Assembly (NCBI GenBank): GCA_016206235.1
Contig: JACQRZ010000058.1
Span: 1-9,830 of the forward strand
DNA: 9,830 nucleotides
DNA from: Candidatus Uhrbacteria bacterium
Lineage (GTDB): Bacteria > Patescibacteriota > Patescibacteriia > JACQRZ01
Reading direction: 5' to 3'
Shown here: in pieces, positions 1 to 6,438 of the stretch
How the letters are laid out: every line of letters starts with the position of its first letter
How positions within the stretch are numbered: the stretch's first letter is position 1
The notes under the pieces: model-generated
What the model saw: only the letters and a program-made list of their open reading frames with translations
Database searches by the model: none
Told to the model about the DNA's origin: nothing
Program-made: the position numbers and the translations under genes

Positions 1-494
1 AAAATCCATGCCCCTGTGGCAACTATGGATCTAAAATAAAGCAGTGTCTCTGTTCTTTGGGATCTGTCATGAAATATCATAAAAAAATTTCAGGACCACT
101 CATTGATCGAATAGATGTATTTGTGGATGTTCCACCCGTCGATGGAGATAAACTTATGACGCCATCTCGGGAACATGCCATGGACTCAGCGCTGCTCCGC
201 GAAAAAGTTGAAAAAGCTCGAGCACGTCAGCGCGAACGTTTTAGTGGCGAAGGAATAACGACCAATGCAGAGATGTCGTCATCACGCGTTGAACGATGTT
301 GTCGACTTGATGTACAAGCAGAGCAGCTCATGAAGATGGCGCTTGAAAAATTGGCGCTCTCCGCGCGCTCCTATTTTAGAGTATTAAAAGTTGCTCGTAC
401 CATTGCAGATTTGGACGGGTGCGACGATATAACGCATGAGCACGTTGCCGAGAGCCTGCAGTACCGTCCACGAGCTATCACCGAATATAGCTAA
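1..494 (+). CDS. comM: ComM/YifB-type Mg-chelatase-like AAA+ ATPase, C-terminal part (5' end outside window)
   Basis: The reading frame is open from base 3 and starts with a cysteine cluster (NPCPCG, then QCLCS), followed by the KKISGPLIDRIDV block and a helical C-terminal domain ending in YRPRAI. This order is characteristic of the ComM/YifB family: the C-terminal half of the AAA+ module with the arginine-containing SGPL-DRID motif, then the Mg-chelatase C-terminal domain. In naturally competent bacteria ComM is a hexameric helicase that promotes branch migration when incoming DNA is recombined; that role is transferred from the family. About 163 residues are visible of a usual ~500, so the Walker A and B motifs lie upstream. 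An ATG at 69 is internal, not the true start. The TAA stop lies 17 bases inside the 3' end of the convergent peptidase gene, with no terminator between them. Confidence 0.93.
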   Translation, partial: NPCPCGNYGSKIKQCLCSLGSVMKYHKKISGPLIDRIDVFVDVPPVDGDKLMTPSREHAMDSALLREKVEKARARQRERFSGEGITTNAEMSSSRVERCCRLDVQAEQLMKMALEKLALSARSYFRVLKVARTIADLDGCDDITHEHVAESLQYRPRAITEYS

Positions 495-1791
495 GCGGGT
501 TTACGCGAGACGCGCCAACATATAATTCAAAATGGAGATGCGGACCAGTTGAACGTCCGGTGTTGCCAACCATTGCAATCGTCTGTCCGCGAACGACACG
601 GTCACCAGCTGAAACGAAAAGTTTACTTGCGTGTCCGTAGCGCGTTTTTTTGCCATCCGAATGGCTTATGACAACGGTGTTGCCGTATCCTCGCTGCCAA
701 CCAGAAATAATCACGGTACCGTCAGCGGCAGCCACGATCTTGTTTGTTTTTGGCCCGGCAATATCAAGGCCAGGGTGACGCCAACTGAAATATTGGGTTA
801 TGCGTCGTGCTGTGGTTGGCCAAACCATGCCAGCGATACGCGAAGGCAATGAGGTGTCCTCTGGCGGCGTAAAAATAGTTTTCAATTTTTCAATAATAGT
901 CCTTTGAGGTTTGATGGCAAATGTTGGCGGAGTAGGTAAAATGCCATCTGGCAGTATAAGCGTTTGCCCCACGTGAATATCTGATCCGTCTTCTAGTGAA
1001 TTGAATGCTAAGATTTTTGCCGGATCAGACGAGTAGCGCTTAGCGATGTGTTGAATGGTATCTCCTCGTTTTACCTTATAGATAATTCCGTCAACAGGAG
1101 GAATCGTAAACTTTTGGCCAATCTGGAGTGTTGAGGTAAGGCGAAGATTATTCACTGCAGTGATCGTTGCAATTTTTAAACCAAAACTTTTTGCTATCGT
1201 ACTCAGCGTATCTCCTTCTTTCACACTATATTCCTGAATCGTGTTTGGCGCAGAGCGACGCTGGGATGTCGTTGGAAGTGTTGGTTTGAGTAGCGCGCCA
1301 GTTGTAAAGGCAATGTCGTCGCTTGCACGTTCTTGAGAAGCTTCTGTTGAGAGTGTCGGAGCGTCTTCGCCAAGCGCTGCATTGTTTGCCGTTAATGATG
1401 AATATTCATTTTCTGTCGTGATTGCAATTTCTTCCTCATCAGTGGTGATTTCGGTCTTCACCACATAGAACGTTAATATATTATGCGGGTTGAGAAAGTC
1501 CGCATCACTGTTTCGATTTTGCGCGTTCGCGCCAATAACAAGAAAGCCCAGGCCAACAAGGAGTACAAATCCAATTGACGTCCCGCTGAAAAAATAGAGA
1601 AATGGCGCCTTGATATCGATGCCTAAGTTTGCTCTACGAGATTGAAGTTTAAGATGAATTTTGTAAAAGAAAAGAAACGGTTTTTTTGAAATGACAATAC
1701 AACATTTCACCACAGCCTTGGCAACAAAGGATATGGCGAATACCAATAGTTTTTTGATTACGCCAAAAAACCGTACGATCAAAAGCAGCAA
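478..1791 (-). CDS. Membrane-anchored LysM-LysM-M23 family metallopeptidase
   Basis: The 437-residue protein has a hydrophobic, Lys-rich N-terminus (about 1-36), a clear membrane segment (about 64-88), a Ser/Thr/Glu-rich linker (about 105-185), two LysM domains (about 187-231 and 237-281, each with a [KR]xGDT start and an IGQ/VGQ end) and an M23 peptidase domain (about 322-437). The zinc and catalytic signature is complete: H339 and D343 in WRHPGLD, H387 in RYGHAS, and H418/H420 in GPHLHFEL. This is the layout of peptidoglycan DD-endopeptidases and their regulators; with all ligands present, activity is likely. LysM domains would hold it on peptidoglycan outside the membrane. The start is uncertain: TTG at 1791 is the furthest canonical start before an in-frame stop at 1888-1890, it has no clear ribosome site, and the first internal ATG is only at residue 322. 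It is divergent from the gene at 1871. Confidence 0.92.
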   Translation of the reverse strand: MLLLIVRFFGVIKKLLVFAISFVAKAVVKCCIVISKKPFLFFYKIHLKLQSRRANLGIDIKAPFLYFFSGTSIGFVLLVGLGFLVIGANAQNRNSDADFLNPHNILTFYVVKTEITTDEEEIAITTENEYSSLTANNAALGEDAPTLSTEASQERASDDIAFTTGALLKPTLPTTSQRRSAPNTIQEYSVKEGDTLSTIAKSFGLKIATITAVNNLRLTSTLQIGQKFTIPPVDGIIYKVKRGDTIQHIAKRYSSDPAKILAFNSLEDGSDIHVGQTLILPDGILPTPPTFAIKPQRTIIEKLKTIFTPPEDTSLPSRIAGMVWPTTARRITQYFSWRHPGLDIAGPKTNKIVAAADGTVIISGWQRGYGNTVVISHSDGKKTRYGHASKLFVSAGDRVVRGQTIAMVGNTGRSTGPHLHFELYVGASRVNPLSYIR

Positions 1792-1820
1792 TTCCAGTAG
1801 TATTTTTTTTGTAAGTCCTG

Positions 1821-1829
1821 TGATATGAT
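1821..1829 (+). promoter_or_regulatory. Extended -10 promoter for the 1871 gene
   Basis: TGATATGAT reads as an extended -10 (TG-N-TATGAT, hexamer at 1824-1829, 5 of 6 to consensus). No convincing -35 lies 16-18 bases upstream, where the sequence is T-rich, which fits the usual trade-off for extended -10 promoters. Predicted transcription start is near 1836, at the foot of the inverted repeat that follows. It probably drives the two-gene unit 1871-4230. Confidence 0.5.
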
Positions 1830-1833
1830 TTTG

Positions 1834-1861
1834 GAGTTCATCGAAGTTTTGTGATGAACTC
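1834..1861. repeat. Inverted repeat (hairpin) in the leader of the 1871 gene
   Basis: GAGTTCATC (1834-1842) and GATGAACTC (1853-1861) form a perfect 9-bp stem with a 10-base loop. If transcription starts near 1836 the hairpin sits at the very 5' end of the mRNA and ends 9 bases before the first ATG. It could protect the 5' end, limit ribosome access, or as DNA serve as an operator between the divergent genes. No T-run follows, so it is not a terminator. Confidence 0.55.
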
Positions 1862-1870
1862 TGAGAAACG

Positions 1871-2857
1871 ATGATTATGAGTATATCTCACCGAATAACG
1901 AGTGTCAACGAGAGAACCTCGCTTGAACGCAGTATTCTTGCCACGTTGTGCTACTTTGATTATTTTCATTTTCCTCTCACGCCGTTTGAGATATGGAAAT
2001 ATCTTTTATACGACTTCCAGAATAGTTCTTTTATGGATGTTGCAGCAACGCTTACAACATCGGCATTCATTCAGGACTTGTGTGAATGCAAGCATGGCAT
2101 GTACTTTTTGAAGGGAAATGAATCATATGTCTGGGAACGTCATGATCGCTATATCTTTGCAGAGAGAAAATATCGAAAAGCTCATAGGGCCGCTTGGCTG
2201 TTTGCGCGTTTGCCTTTTGTGCGGATGGTGGCGGTCGTGAATACGCTGGCGTTCAGCGCTTCACGTGATGACGGCGACATTGATTTTTTGATTGTTGCCG
2301 AACGCGGATATCTCTGGCTGGTACGAGCGCTTACAACATTTTTTATGGAGGTGGCAGGAAGTCGGCCACGGAAAGGCCATATGCGTGACGCCATATGCCT
2401 AAGCTTTTTTTTATCGGATGACTCCCTGAATCTTGAGCATTTGTTGTTGCTCGAAAAAGATGGAACTCCCGATGTGTATCTTTGTATGTGGACTGCGTCA
2501 TGCGTGCCGCTTTATTCTGAAAAGGAAATGTACCCGAGATTCTATGTGGCAAACACATGGGTAGAACATCTTGTGCCGCATCGCAGCGTCTATACCCTTA
2601 ACCAGCGCCGAAAGGTATCACTTGGGAAGACGTCCCCCGTTGTTAAAAAGACGTTTGAATGGATTCTTTCTCGCCTTTCCTGGCTCGAGCGCAGTCTGCA
2701 GCGCCTTCAGCTTGCCATACTGCCTGATGAATTGCGTGAAGCAATGAATAAGGATACCCGCGTCGTTCTCAACAACCAGATGATCAAATGTCATCCTAAT
2801 GACCGCAGAGAAGAAATTCGAAAGGCATTCATTCAAAAATTCGGCAAAATGGTATGA
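1871..2857 (+). CDS. Winged-helix / nucleotidyltransferase-superfamily-like protein
   Basis: This 328-residue protein has no named function that I recognise. The N-terminal ~110 residues (LERSILATLCYFDYF onward, followed by a short beta-like stretch HGMYFLKG) resemble a winged helix. Residues 118-142 resemble the core of polymerase-beta-type nucleotidyltransferases, with strand VRMVAVV, then NTLAFSAS, then D136-I-D138 followed by FLIVA. The two Asp residues fit the metal-binding DxD. The family's preceding Gly-Ser pair appears replaced by Asn124-Thr125, so activity is doubtful. From memory, similar proteins are common in candidate-phyla genomes, with a TGSLA motif at this place. The C-terminus (250-328) is basic and helical. 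ATG at 1871 or 1877 may be used; neither has a strong ribosome site. Its TGA overlaps the next ATG (ATGA), so translation of the two genes is probably coupled, pointing to a shared surface-glycan role by inference. Confidence 0.7.
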   Translation: MIMSISHRITSVNERTSLERSILATLCYFDYFHFPLTPFEIWKYLLYDFQNSSFMDVAATLTTSAFIQDLCECKHGMYFLKGNESYVWERHDRYIFAERKYRKAHRAAWLFARLPFVRMVAVVNTLAFSASRDDGDIDFLIVAERGYLWLVRALTTFFMEVAGSRPRKGHMRDAICLSFFLSDDSLNLEHLLLLEKDGTPDVYLCMWTASCVPLYSEKEMYPRFYVANTWVEHLVPHRSVYTLNQRRKVSLGKTSPVVKKTFEWILSRLSWLERSLQRLQLAILPDELREAMNKDTRVVLNNQMIKCHPNDRREEIRKAFIQKFGKMV

Positions 2858-4230
2858 ACCCCGTTAGAGATTTTAAAGTGAAGACGGTTCTTGAATATGC
2901 AGTTTTATCGCTCCTTTTTTTCCTTCCTTGGCAAACGGTTTGGATTTTTCGAGAAGGGACGACCGGTGTGCCAGGTACCTCGCTTGAAAATGTGTGGCAG
3001 TACGGCACCATGGGTGTGTATCTTTGGGATGTCATAGCGATTGTTTGTATAGCGCTCTTTTTTCTTCTGGTCACTCGAAGGCACGATAGAGACGACATAA
3101 TGTTTACGATCAAAAAAAATAAAGGGTCTCTATTATTTGTAGGCGTGGCTTTGCTTTTCGTGGGCATCTCATTGGTGTGGGCGCAGAACCGAGACATCGC
3201 TCTGTACTATGCAATCCGTTTCCTTCAGGGGTTTCTTCTTTTTGTCATTATCCAATCATTGCAGGTGCATTGGAAAAAAATGGCCCTTACACTTATTGCA
3301 GCTGGCAGCATTCAGGCATGTCTTGCCATAGGACAATTTTTTATACAGGAAGTTCCGGCAAGCACCTTGCTTGGCATGGCATATCATTCTCCAAGGGTAC
3401 TTGGGGACGCTGTTGTACAAACAGTTGACGCACGATGGTTGCGCGCCTACGGAAGTTTTCCTCACCCGAATATTCTCGCCTATTTTTTAGGTATCGCTTT
3501 TCTTTGTAGCGCGACTCTGGCGACGAGAGCAGAAAAGAAGTATGAAATGGTTTGGCTAAGCGTAAGTACCATCCTTCTACTCATTGGGCTTTTTTTTACC
3601 TTTTCCCGCGAAGTAGTTTTATGCCTCTTCATAGTTCTGGGCATTTCCTTGCTTTGGAAAAAACGAGAGGACAGAAACACTCTCTATGAAGGAATTTCAC
3701 CTACAACCCTGCTTGTTATTATGTCATGCATTATTGTAGCCACGCTTAGTGGTGTCTATCGTGAACCTGTGTTTGCTCGACTTGGTATTGGAGGATTGGA
3801 GCGGCTTGAGAAAAAATCACTTCAGGAGCGAGTATCATCGCTCGAGGATGGATGGAAAACTATTCAACACGCGCCCCAAGGCGTTGGCGTAGGAAACAGT
3901 ACCTATGCGCTGGAGGCACGTGATCGGGCAGATGGCGTAAAGAAGCCATGGTATGCCTACCAGCCGGCGCATTCGCACTATCTGCTTATAGCTGCAGAGA
4001 TCGGTGTTTTAGGATTGCTTTGTTTCCTTGCTTTTCTCGCACATCTTGCATGGAAACTTTTGAGGCGTGCCTCAAGTTCAATTGCATTCGTGCTCAAACA
4101 ACGCCTGTTTCTCTTCGCGATTTTTGTTGGATTTTTTGACCATTTTTTTTGGACGATACCAGTAGGAATTGTACTGTGGTGGATTGGTATGGCGCTAAGT
4201 GGGGTTGACAACTCATCCGATGTGTCATAA
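2854..4230 (+). CDS. O-antigen ligase / Wzy-like polytopic membrane protein
   Basis: The 458 residues hold about 11-12 hydrophobic segments (for example 14-30, 57-73, 91-109, 143-163, 207-222, 233-249, 283-299, 375-397, 433-449). Two landmarks of the Wzy_C/O-antigen-ligase superfamily are present: GSFPHPNILAYFLG (200-213) with TFSRE (249-253) in the following helices, and a long extracytoplasmic loop (about 300-372) that ends in PAHSHYLLIAAEIGVLGLL, matching the H-N/S-x-Y-L-x-x-x-x-E-x-G-x-x-G pattern of ligases. Such proteins polymerise or transfer undecaprenyl-linked glycans at the outer face of the membrane. Whether this one is a polymerase, a ligase to lipid, or a protein glycosyltransferase cannot be told from sequence. 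It overlaps the preceding gene by 4 bases. Its last codons contain the groES promoter, so the two transcription units are interleaved. Confidence 0.85.
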   Translation: MNPVRDFKVKTVLEYAVLSLLFFLPWQTVWIFREGTTGVPGTSLENVWQYGTMGVYLWDVIAIVCIALFFLLVTRRHDRDDIMFTIKKNKGSLLFVGVALLFVGISLVWAQNRDIALYYAIRFLQGFLLFVIIQSLQVHWKKMALTLIAAGSIQACLAIGQFFIQEVPASTLLGMAYHSPRVLGDAVVQTVDARWLRAYGSFPHPNILAYFLGIAFLCSATLATRAEKKYEMVWLSVSTILLLIGLFFTFSREVVLCLFIVLGISLLWKKREDRNTLYEGISPTTLLVIMSCIIVATLSGVYREPVFARLGIGGLERLEKKSLQERVSSLEDGWKTIQHAPQGVGVGNSTYALEARDRADGVKKPWYAYQPAHSHYLLIAAEIGVLGLLCFLAFLAHLAWKLLRRASSSIAFVLKQRLFLFAIFVGFFDHFFWTIPVGIVLWWIGMALSGVDNSSDVS

Positions 4231-4233
4231 AAT
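4205..4233 (+). promoter_or_regulatory. groES promoter (sigma-70 type)
   Basis: TTGACA (4205-4210, perfect -35), a 17-base spacer, and TAAAAT (4228-4233, 5 of 6 to TATAAT). It is the strongest promoter match in the window. It lies inside the last codons and stop of the Wzy-like gene, with predicted transcription start near 4240, giving a leader of about 50 bases before groES. No CIRCE element (TTAGCACTC-N9-GAGTGCTAA) is present. Confidence 0.75.
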
Positions 4234-4248
4234 CATGCCTAACATGAT
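4232..4248. promoter_or_regulatory. Palindrome at the groES transcription start (possible operator)
   Basis: ATCATG-CCTAA-CATGAT is a perfect 6-bp inverted repeat with a 5-base spacer. It overlaps the last two bases of the -10 and spans the predicted start site near 4240, the place where a repressor would block transcription. It is too short to be certain, and a chance match is possible. Its right arm also overlaps the weak hairpin at 4247-4262. Confidence 0.35.
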
Positions 4249-4268
4249 GTCCCATAGGGCATTGTTTT
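4247..4268 (+). terminator. Weak terminator-like hairpin in the groES leader
   Basis: ATG-(t)-CCC (4247-4253) can pair with GGGCAT (4257-4262) around an ATA loop, with one bulged base, followed by TGTTTT. It could end part of the read-through from the upstream gene or tune groES expression. The stem is short and bulged, so this is a low-confidence call. Confidence 0.22.
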
Positions 4269-4289
4269 ATTCATAAATGAATAGAGAGT

Positions 4290-4580
4290 ATGGCGCTTAA
4301 ACCGCTTGGTGATCGCTTGATTGTAGAGGCGATCAGTGAAGAGGAAGTCACGAAACTCGGCATCATTTTGCCAGATACCGTGAGCAAGGAAAAGCCAGAA
4401 AAAGGCAAGGTCATAGCTGTTGGGCCAGGCAAGTTATTGGAGTCTGGACAGAGGCATCCATGCGAAGTAAAGGTGGGCGATATTATCGTATTCAAAAAAT
4501 ACAGCCCAGACGATGTAAAGATCGATGATAAAGAGTATCTCATCTTGTCAGAATCAGATATTCTAGCAGTCGTCGAGTAA
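4290..4580 (+). CDS. groES: Co-chaperonin GroES
   Basis: The 96-residue protein has the normal GroES length and fold signature. LKPLGDRLIVEA opens the beta-barrel. The mobile loop (about 16-36) carries GIILPD, the hydrophobic tripeptide region that binds GroEL. GKVIAVGPGK and VKVGDIIVFKKY follow, and it ends EYLILSESDILAVVE. As a heptameric lid it closes the GroEL chamber during ATP-driven folding in the cytoplasm. The ATG at 4290 is preceded by AGAGAG only one base away, closer than a standard ribosome site. It is followed after 51 bases by groEL in the same orientation, so the two are surely co-transcribed from the promoter at 4205. Confidence 0.98.
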   Translation: MALKPLGDRLIVEAISEEEVTKLGIILPDTVSKEKPEKGKVIAVGPGKLLESGQRHPCEVKVGDIIVFKKYSPDDVKIDDKEYLILSESDILAVVE

Positions 4581-4591
4581 TTTATTCATAA

Positions 4592-4626
4592 TACTAGAAG
4601 CTAGCAGCTAAAAGCTAGAAGCTTGA
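4592..4626. repeat. Degenerate 7-base tandem array before groEL
   Basis: Five consecutive heptads fill most of the groES-groEL spacer: TACTAGA, AGCTAGC, AGCTAAA, AGCTAGA, AGCTTGA. The shared pattern is NNCTANN. The array ends five bases before the groEL ATG at 4632. The first four units place TAG, TAG, TAA and TAG on the + strand at 4595, 4602, 4609 and 4616, which together cover all three frames because the period is 7. The same kind of array precedes pyk at 6435-6476. Confidence 0.75.
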
Positions 4627-4631
4627 AAGGT

Positions 4632-6275
4632 ATGGCAAAACAACTTTTATTTAATGAAAAGGCTCGCGCTGCAGTAAAACGCGGCGTCGACAAACTTGCA
4701 GATGCAGTAAAGGTGACGCTTGGGCCAAGAGGACGCAATGTGGTTTTTGAAAAGGGTTATGGCGCACCGACCATTACGAATGACGGCGTTACGATCGCTA
4801 AAGAAATTTCACTTGAAGATAAGTTCGAAAATATTGGCGCAGAACTTGTGAAGGAAGTTGCCACAAAGACCAACGATGTAGCAGGTGATGGCACAACCAC
4901 CGCAACAGTGCTTGCGCAAATCATGATTGCAGAAGGCTTGAAGAATGTTGCCGCGGGCGCAAACCCAATGGTTATTCGTCGCGGTATTGAAAAAGGCACT
5001 GAAGCAATCGTTACAGAGCTTAAAGAAAACATTTCAAAGCCAGTTGCTGGCCACGAAGAGATTACCCAAGTCGCTTCGATTTCTGCCAATGATCCTGAAA
5101 TTGGAAAAATCATTGCCGAGGCAATGAAAGAAGTTGGTTCTGATGGCGTTATTACAGTTGAAGAATCGCAAGTGTTTGGTATCCAGAAAGAAGTTGTCGA
5201 AGGTATGCAGTTCGACAAAGGATACGTCTCGCCCTATATGGTAACCAACACCGAGCGCATGGCAGCAGAATATCAGGATCCGTACATTTTGATTACTGAC
5301 AAAAAGATCTCTTCAATTCGCGACATTCTTCCTTTACTTGAAAGCGTGGCGCAATCCGGAAAGAAGGAACTTGTTATTATTGCTGAAGACCTCGATGGCG
5401 AAGCATTAACAACGCTTGTTCTCAACAAGCTTCGAGGAACGTTTAACTGTTTGGCAGTGAAAGCCCCAGGTTTTGGTGATCGTCGCAAAGAGATGTTGCA
5501 AGATATAGCCGTCTTAACCGATGGTAAAGTTATTTCTGAAGAAGTGGGACTTAAGCTTGAGTCAGCTACAATTGAGAACCTTGGACGCGCGCGCAAAGTC
5601 GTTGCAACTAAGGAGCATACGACCATAGTCGAAGGCAAGGGAGATGCAGAGAGCATAAAGGCACGCATAGCGGGACTGCGCAAAGAAATTGAGCGAACAA
5701 CGTCTGACTACGATAAGGAAAAGCTGCACGAGCGCTTGGCAAAACTTGCCGGCGGCGTAGCCGTACTTAAGGTTGGCGCGGCAACAGAAACTGAGATGAA
5801 GGAGCGCAAGTATCGCATTGAAGATGCATTAGCAGCAACAAAGGCAGCTGTCCAAGAGGGCATTGTTCCAGGCGGCGGTGTCGCATTGCTTCGCTGTGTT
5901 TCCGTGCTCGATAATCTTAAGCTCGAAGGTGAAGAGCAGGTTGGTGTTGCTATTTTAAAGCGTGCACTTGAAGAGCCAATCCGACAAATCGCCTTTAACG
6001 CGGGAAAAGACGGAAGCATTGTTGCCGATGAAGTAAAAAAACGAAAAGGTTCAGAAGGGTATAATGCGGCGACTGATACGTATGAAGACATGCTCGCGGC
6101 AGGCATTATCGATCCAACCAAGGTTGCTCGCTCGGCAGTACAGAATGCAGCGTCGATCGCTTCTATGCTCTTGACCACCGAAGTTGTGATTGCAGACATT
6201 CCAGAGAAAAAGGAGCATGCCGACCACGGCGGCGGTATGCCTGGTATGGGCGGCATGGGCGGATACGATTACTAG
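4632..6275 (+). CDS. groEL: Chaperonin GroEL (60 kDa)
   Basis: The start at 4632 gives MAKQLLFNEKAR, the usual GroEL opening, and 547 residues against 548 in E. coli. An in-frame TTG at 4623 adds three residues but lies in a repeat array and is unlikely. Visible hallmarks are TLGPRGRNV (29-37), the ATPase motif AGDGTTTATVLAQ with D86, the catalytic Asp D398 in EDALAATKAAVQEGIVPGGG, the apical domain (about 190-375) and a Gly/Met-rich tail (GGGMPGMGGMGGYDY). It forms the double-ring folding chamber capped by GroES. AAAGG ends only one base before the ATG, so the ribosome site is unusually close, as for groES. Transcription probably ends at the terminator at 6378-6408. Confidence 0.98.
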   Translation: MAKQLLFNEKARAAVKRGVDKLADAVKVTLGPRGRNVVFEKGYGAPTITNDGVTIAKEISLEDKFENIGAELVKEVATKTNDVAGDGTTTATVLAQIMIAEGLKNVAAGANPMVIRRGIEKGTEAIVTELKENISKPVAGHEEITQVASISANDPEIGKIIAEAMKEVGSDGVITVEESQVFGIQKEVVEGMQFDKGYVSPYMVTNTERMAAEYQDPYILITDKKISSIRDILPLLESVAQSGKKELVIIAEDLDGEALTTLVLNKLRGTFNCLAVKAPGFGDRRKEMLQDIAVLTDGKVISEEVGLKLESATIENLGRARKVVATKEHTTIVEGKGDAESIKARIAGLRKEIERTTSDYDKEKLHERLAKLAGGVAVLKVGAATETEMKERKYRIEDALAATKAAVQEGIVPGGGVALLRCVSVLDNLKLEGEEQVGVAILKRALEEPIRQIAFNAGKDGSIVADEVKKRKGSEGYNAATDTYEDMLAAGIIDPTKVARSAVQNAASIASMLLTTEVVIADIPEKKEHADHGGGMPGMGGMGGYDY

Positions 6276-6342
6276 TCTTCGACTCCATTCGATATGCTCA
6301 TGGTCTGAGTTTGTCGAAGACTGAGCTCAGACTCGAATGAGT
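6274..6342. repeat. Interleaved inverted-repeat element after groEL (REP-like)
   Basis: Three arm pairs are packed in 69 bases. A: AGTCTTCGAC (6274-6283) with GTCGAAGACT (6313-6322), 10 bp perfect. B: ACTCcATTCGA (6282-6292) with TCGAATGAGT (6333-6342), 10 bp with one bulge. C: GTCTGAG (6303-6309) with CTCAGAC (6326-6332), 7 bp; in addition CTGAGCTCAG (6321-6330) is self-palindromic. A excludes B because their arms overlap, and A crosses C, so the RNA could take either fold A or fold B+C. Motifs of the CTTCGAC...GTCGAAG type resemble dispersed intergenic palindromes of other bacteria. The element begins at the groEL stop codon. Confidence 0.65.
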
Positions 6343-6344
6343 GA

Positions 6345-6372
6345 GTAGTTGGTAGGTTGTAGTTAATAGAAG
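6345..6372. repeat. Degenerate 7-base tandem array after groEL (opposite orientation)
   Basis: Four heptads: GTAGTTG, GTAGGTT, GTAGTTA, ATAGAAG. TAG recurs exactly every 7 bases at 6346, 6353, 6360 and 6367, so on the - strand it is the same CTA-centred pattern as the arrays before groEL and pyk. The + strand carries TAG in all three frames. It lies between the inverted-repeat element and the terminator. Confidence 0.65.
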
Positions 6373-6377
6373 TTGAG

Positions 6378-6408
6378 AAGCTCCCTGAGATTATCAGGGA
6401 GCTTTGTA
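6378..6408 (+). terminator. Rho-independent terminator of groES-groEL
   Basis: AAGCTCCCTGA (6378-6388) and TCAGGGAGCTT (6394-6404) form a perfect 11-bp GC-containing stem with a 5-base loop (GATTA). The tail is only modestly T-rich (TTTGTAGTTGT). It lies between groEL and the pyk promoter, as expected for a transcription-unit boundary. Confidence 0.8.
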
Positions 6409-6409
6409 G

Positions 6410-6438
6410 TTGTAAGCTGTACTGATTCAAGATATACT
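6410..6438 (+). promoter_or_regulatory. pyk promoter (sigma-70 type)
   Basis: TTGTAA (6410-6415, 4 of 6 to TTGACA), a 17-base spacer and TATACT (6433-6438, 5 of 6 to TATAAT), just behind the terminator. A second TATACT at 6445-6450 lacks a matching -35. Transcription from the first would start near 6445, inside the heptad array, leaving a leader of about 36 bases for the pyk-lgt-peptidase unit. Confidence 0.6.

Noticed and set aside
631..852. Open frame on the + strand inside the M23 peptidase gene
   Set aside because: It lies opposite the conserved M23 domain and its translation shows no domain or ribosome site; it is an antisense shadow.
4231..4289. CIRCE element for HrcA upstream of groES
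   Set aside because: Neither arm TTAGCACTC nor GAGTGCTAA is present.
4592..4626. CRISPR or slipped-strand phase-variation array
   Set aside because: There are no long repeats with spacers, so it is not CRISPR. The units are degenerate, which makes frequent slippage unlikely.
4623..4631. TTG start adding three residues to GroEL
   Set aside because: It falls in the repeat array, and ATG 4632 gives the canonical MAKQ opening and normal length.
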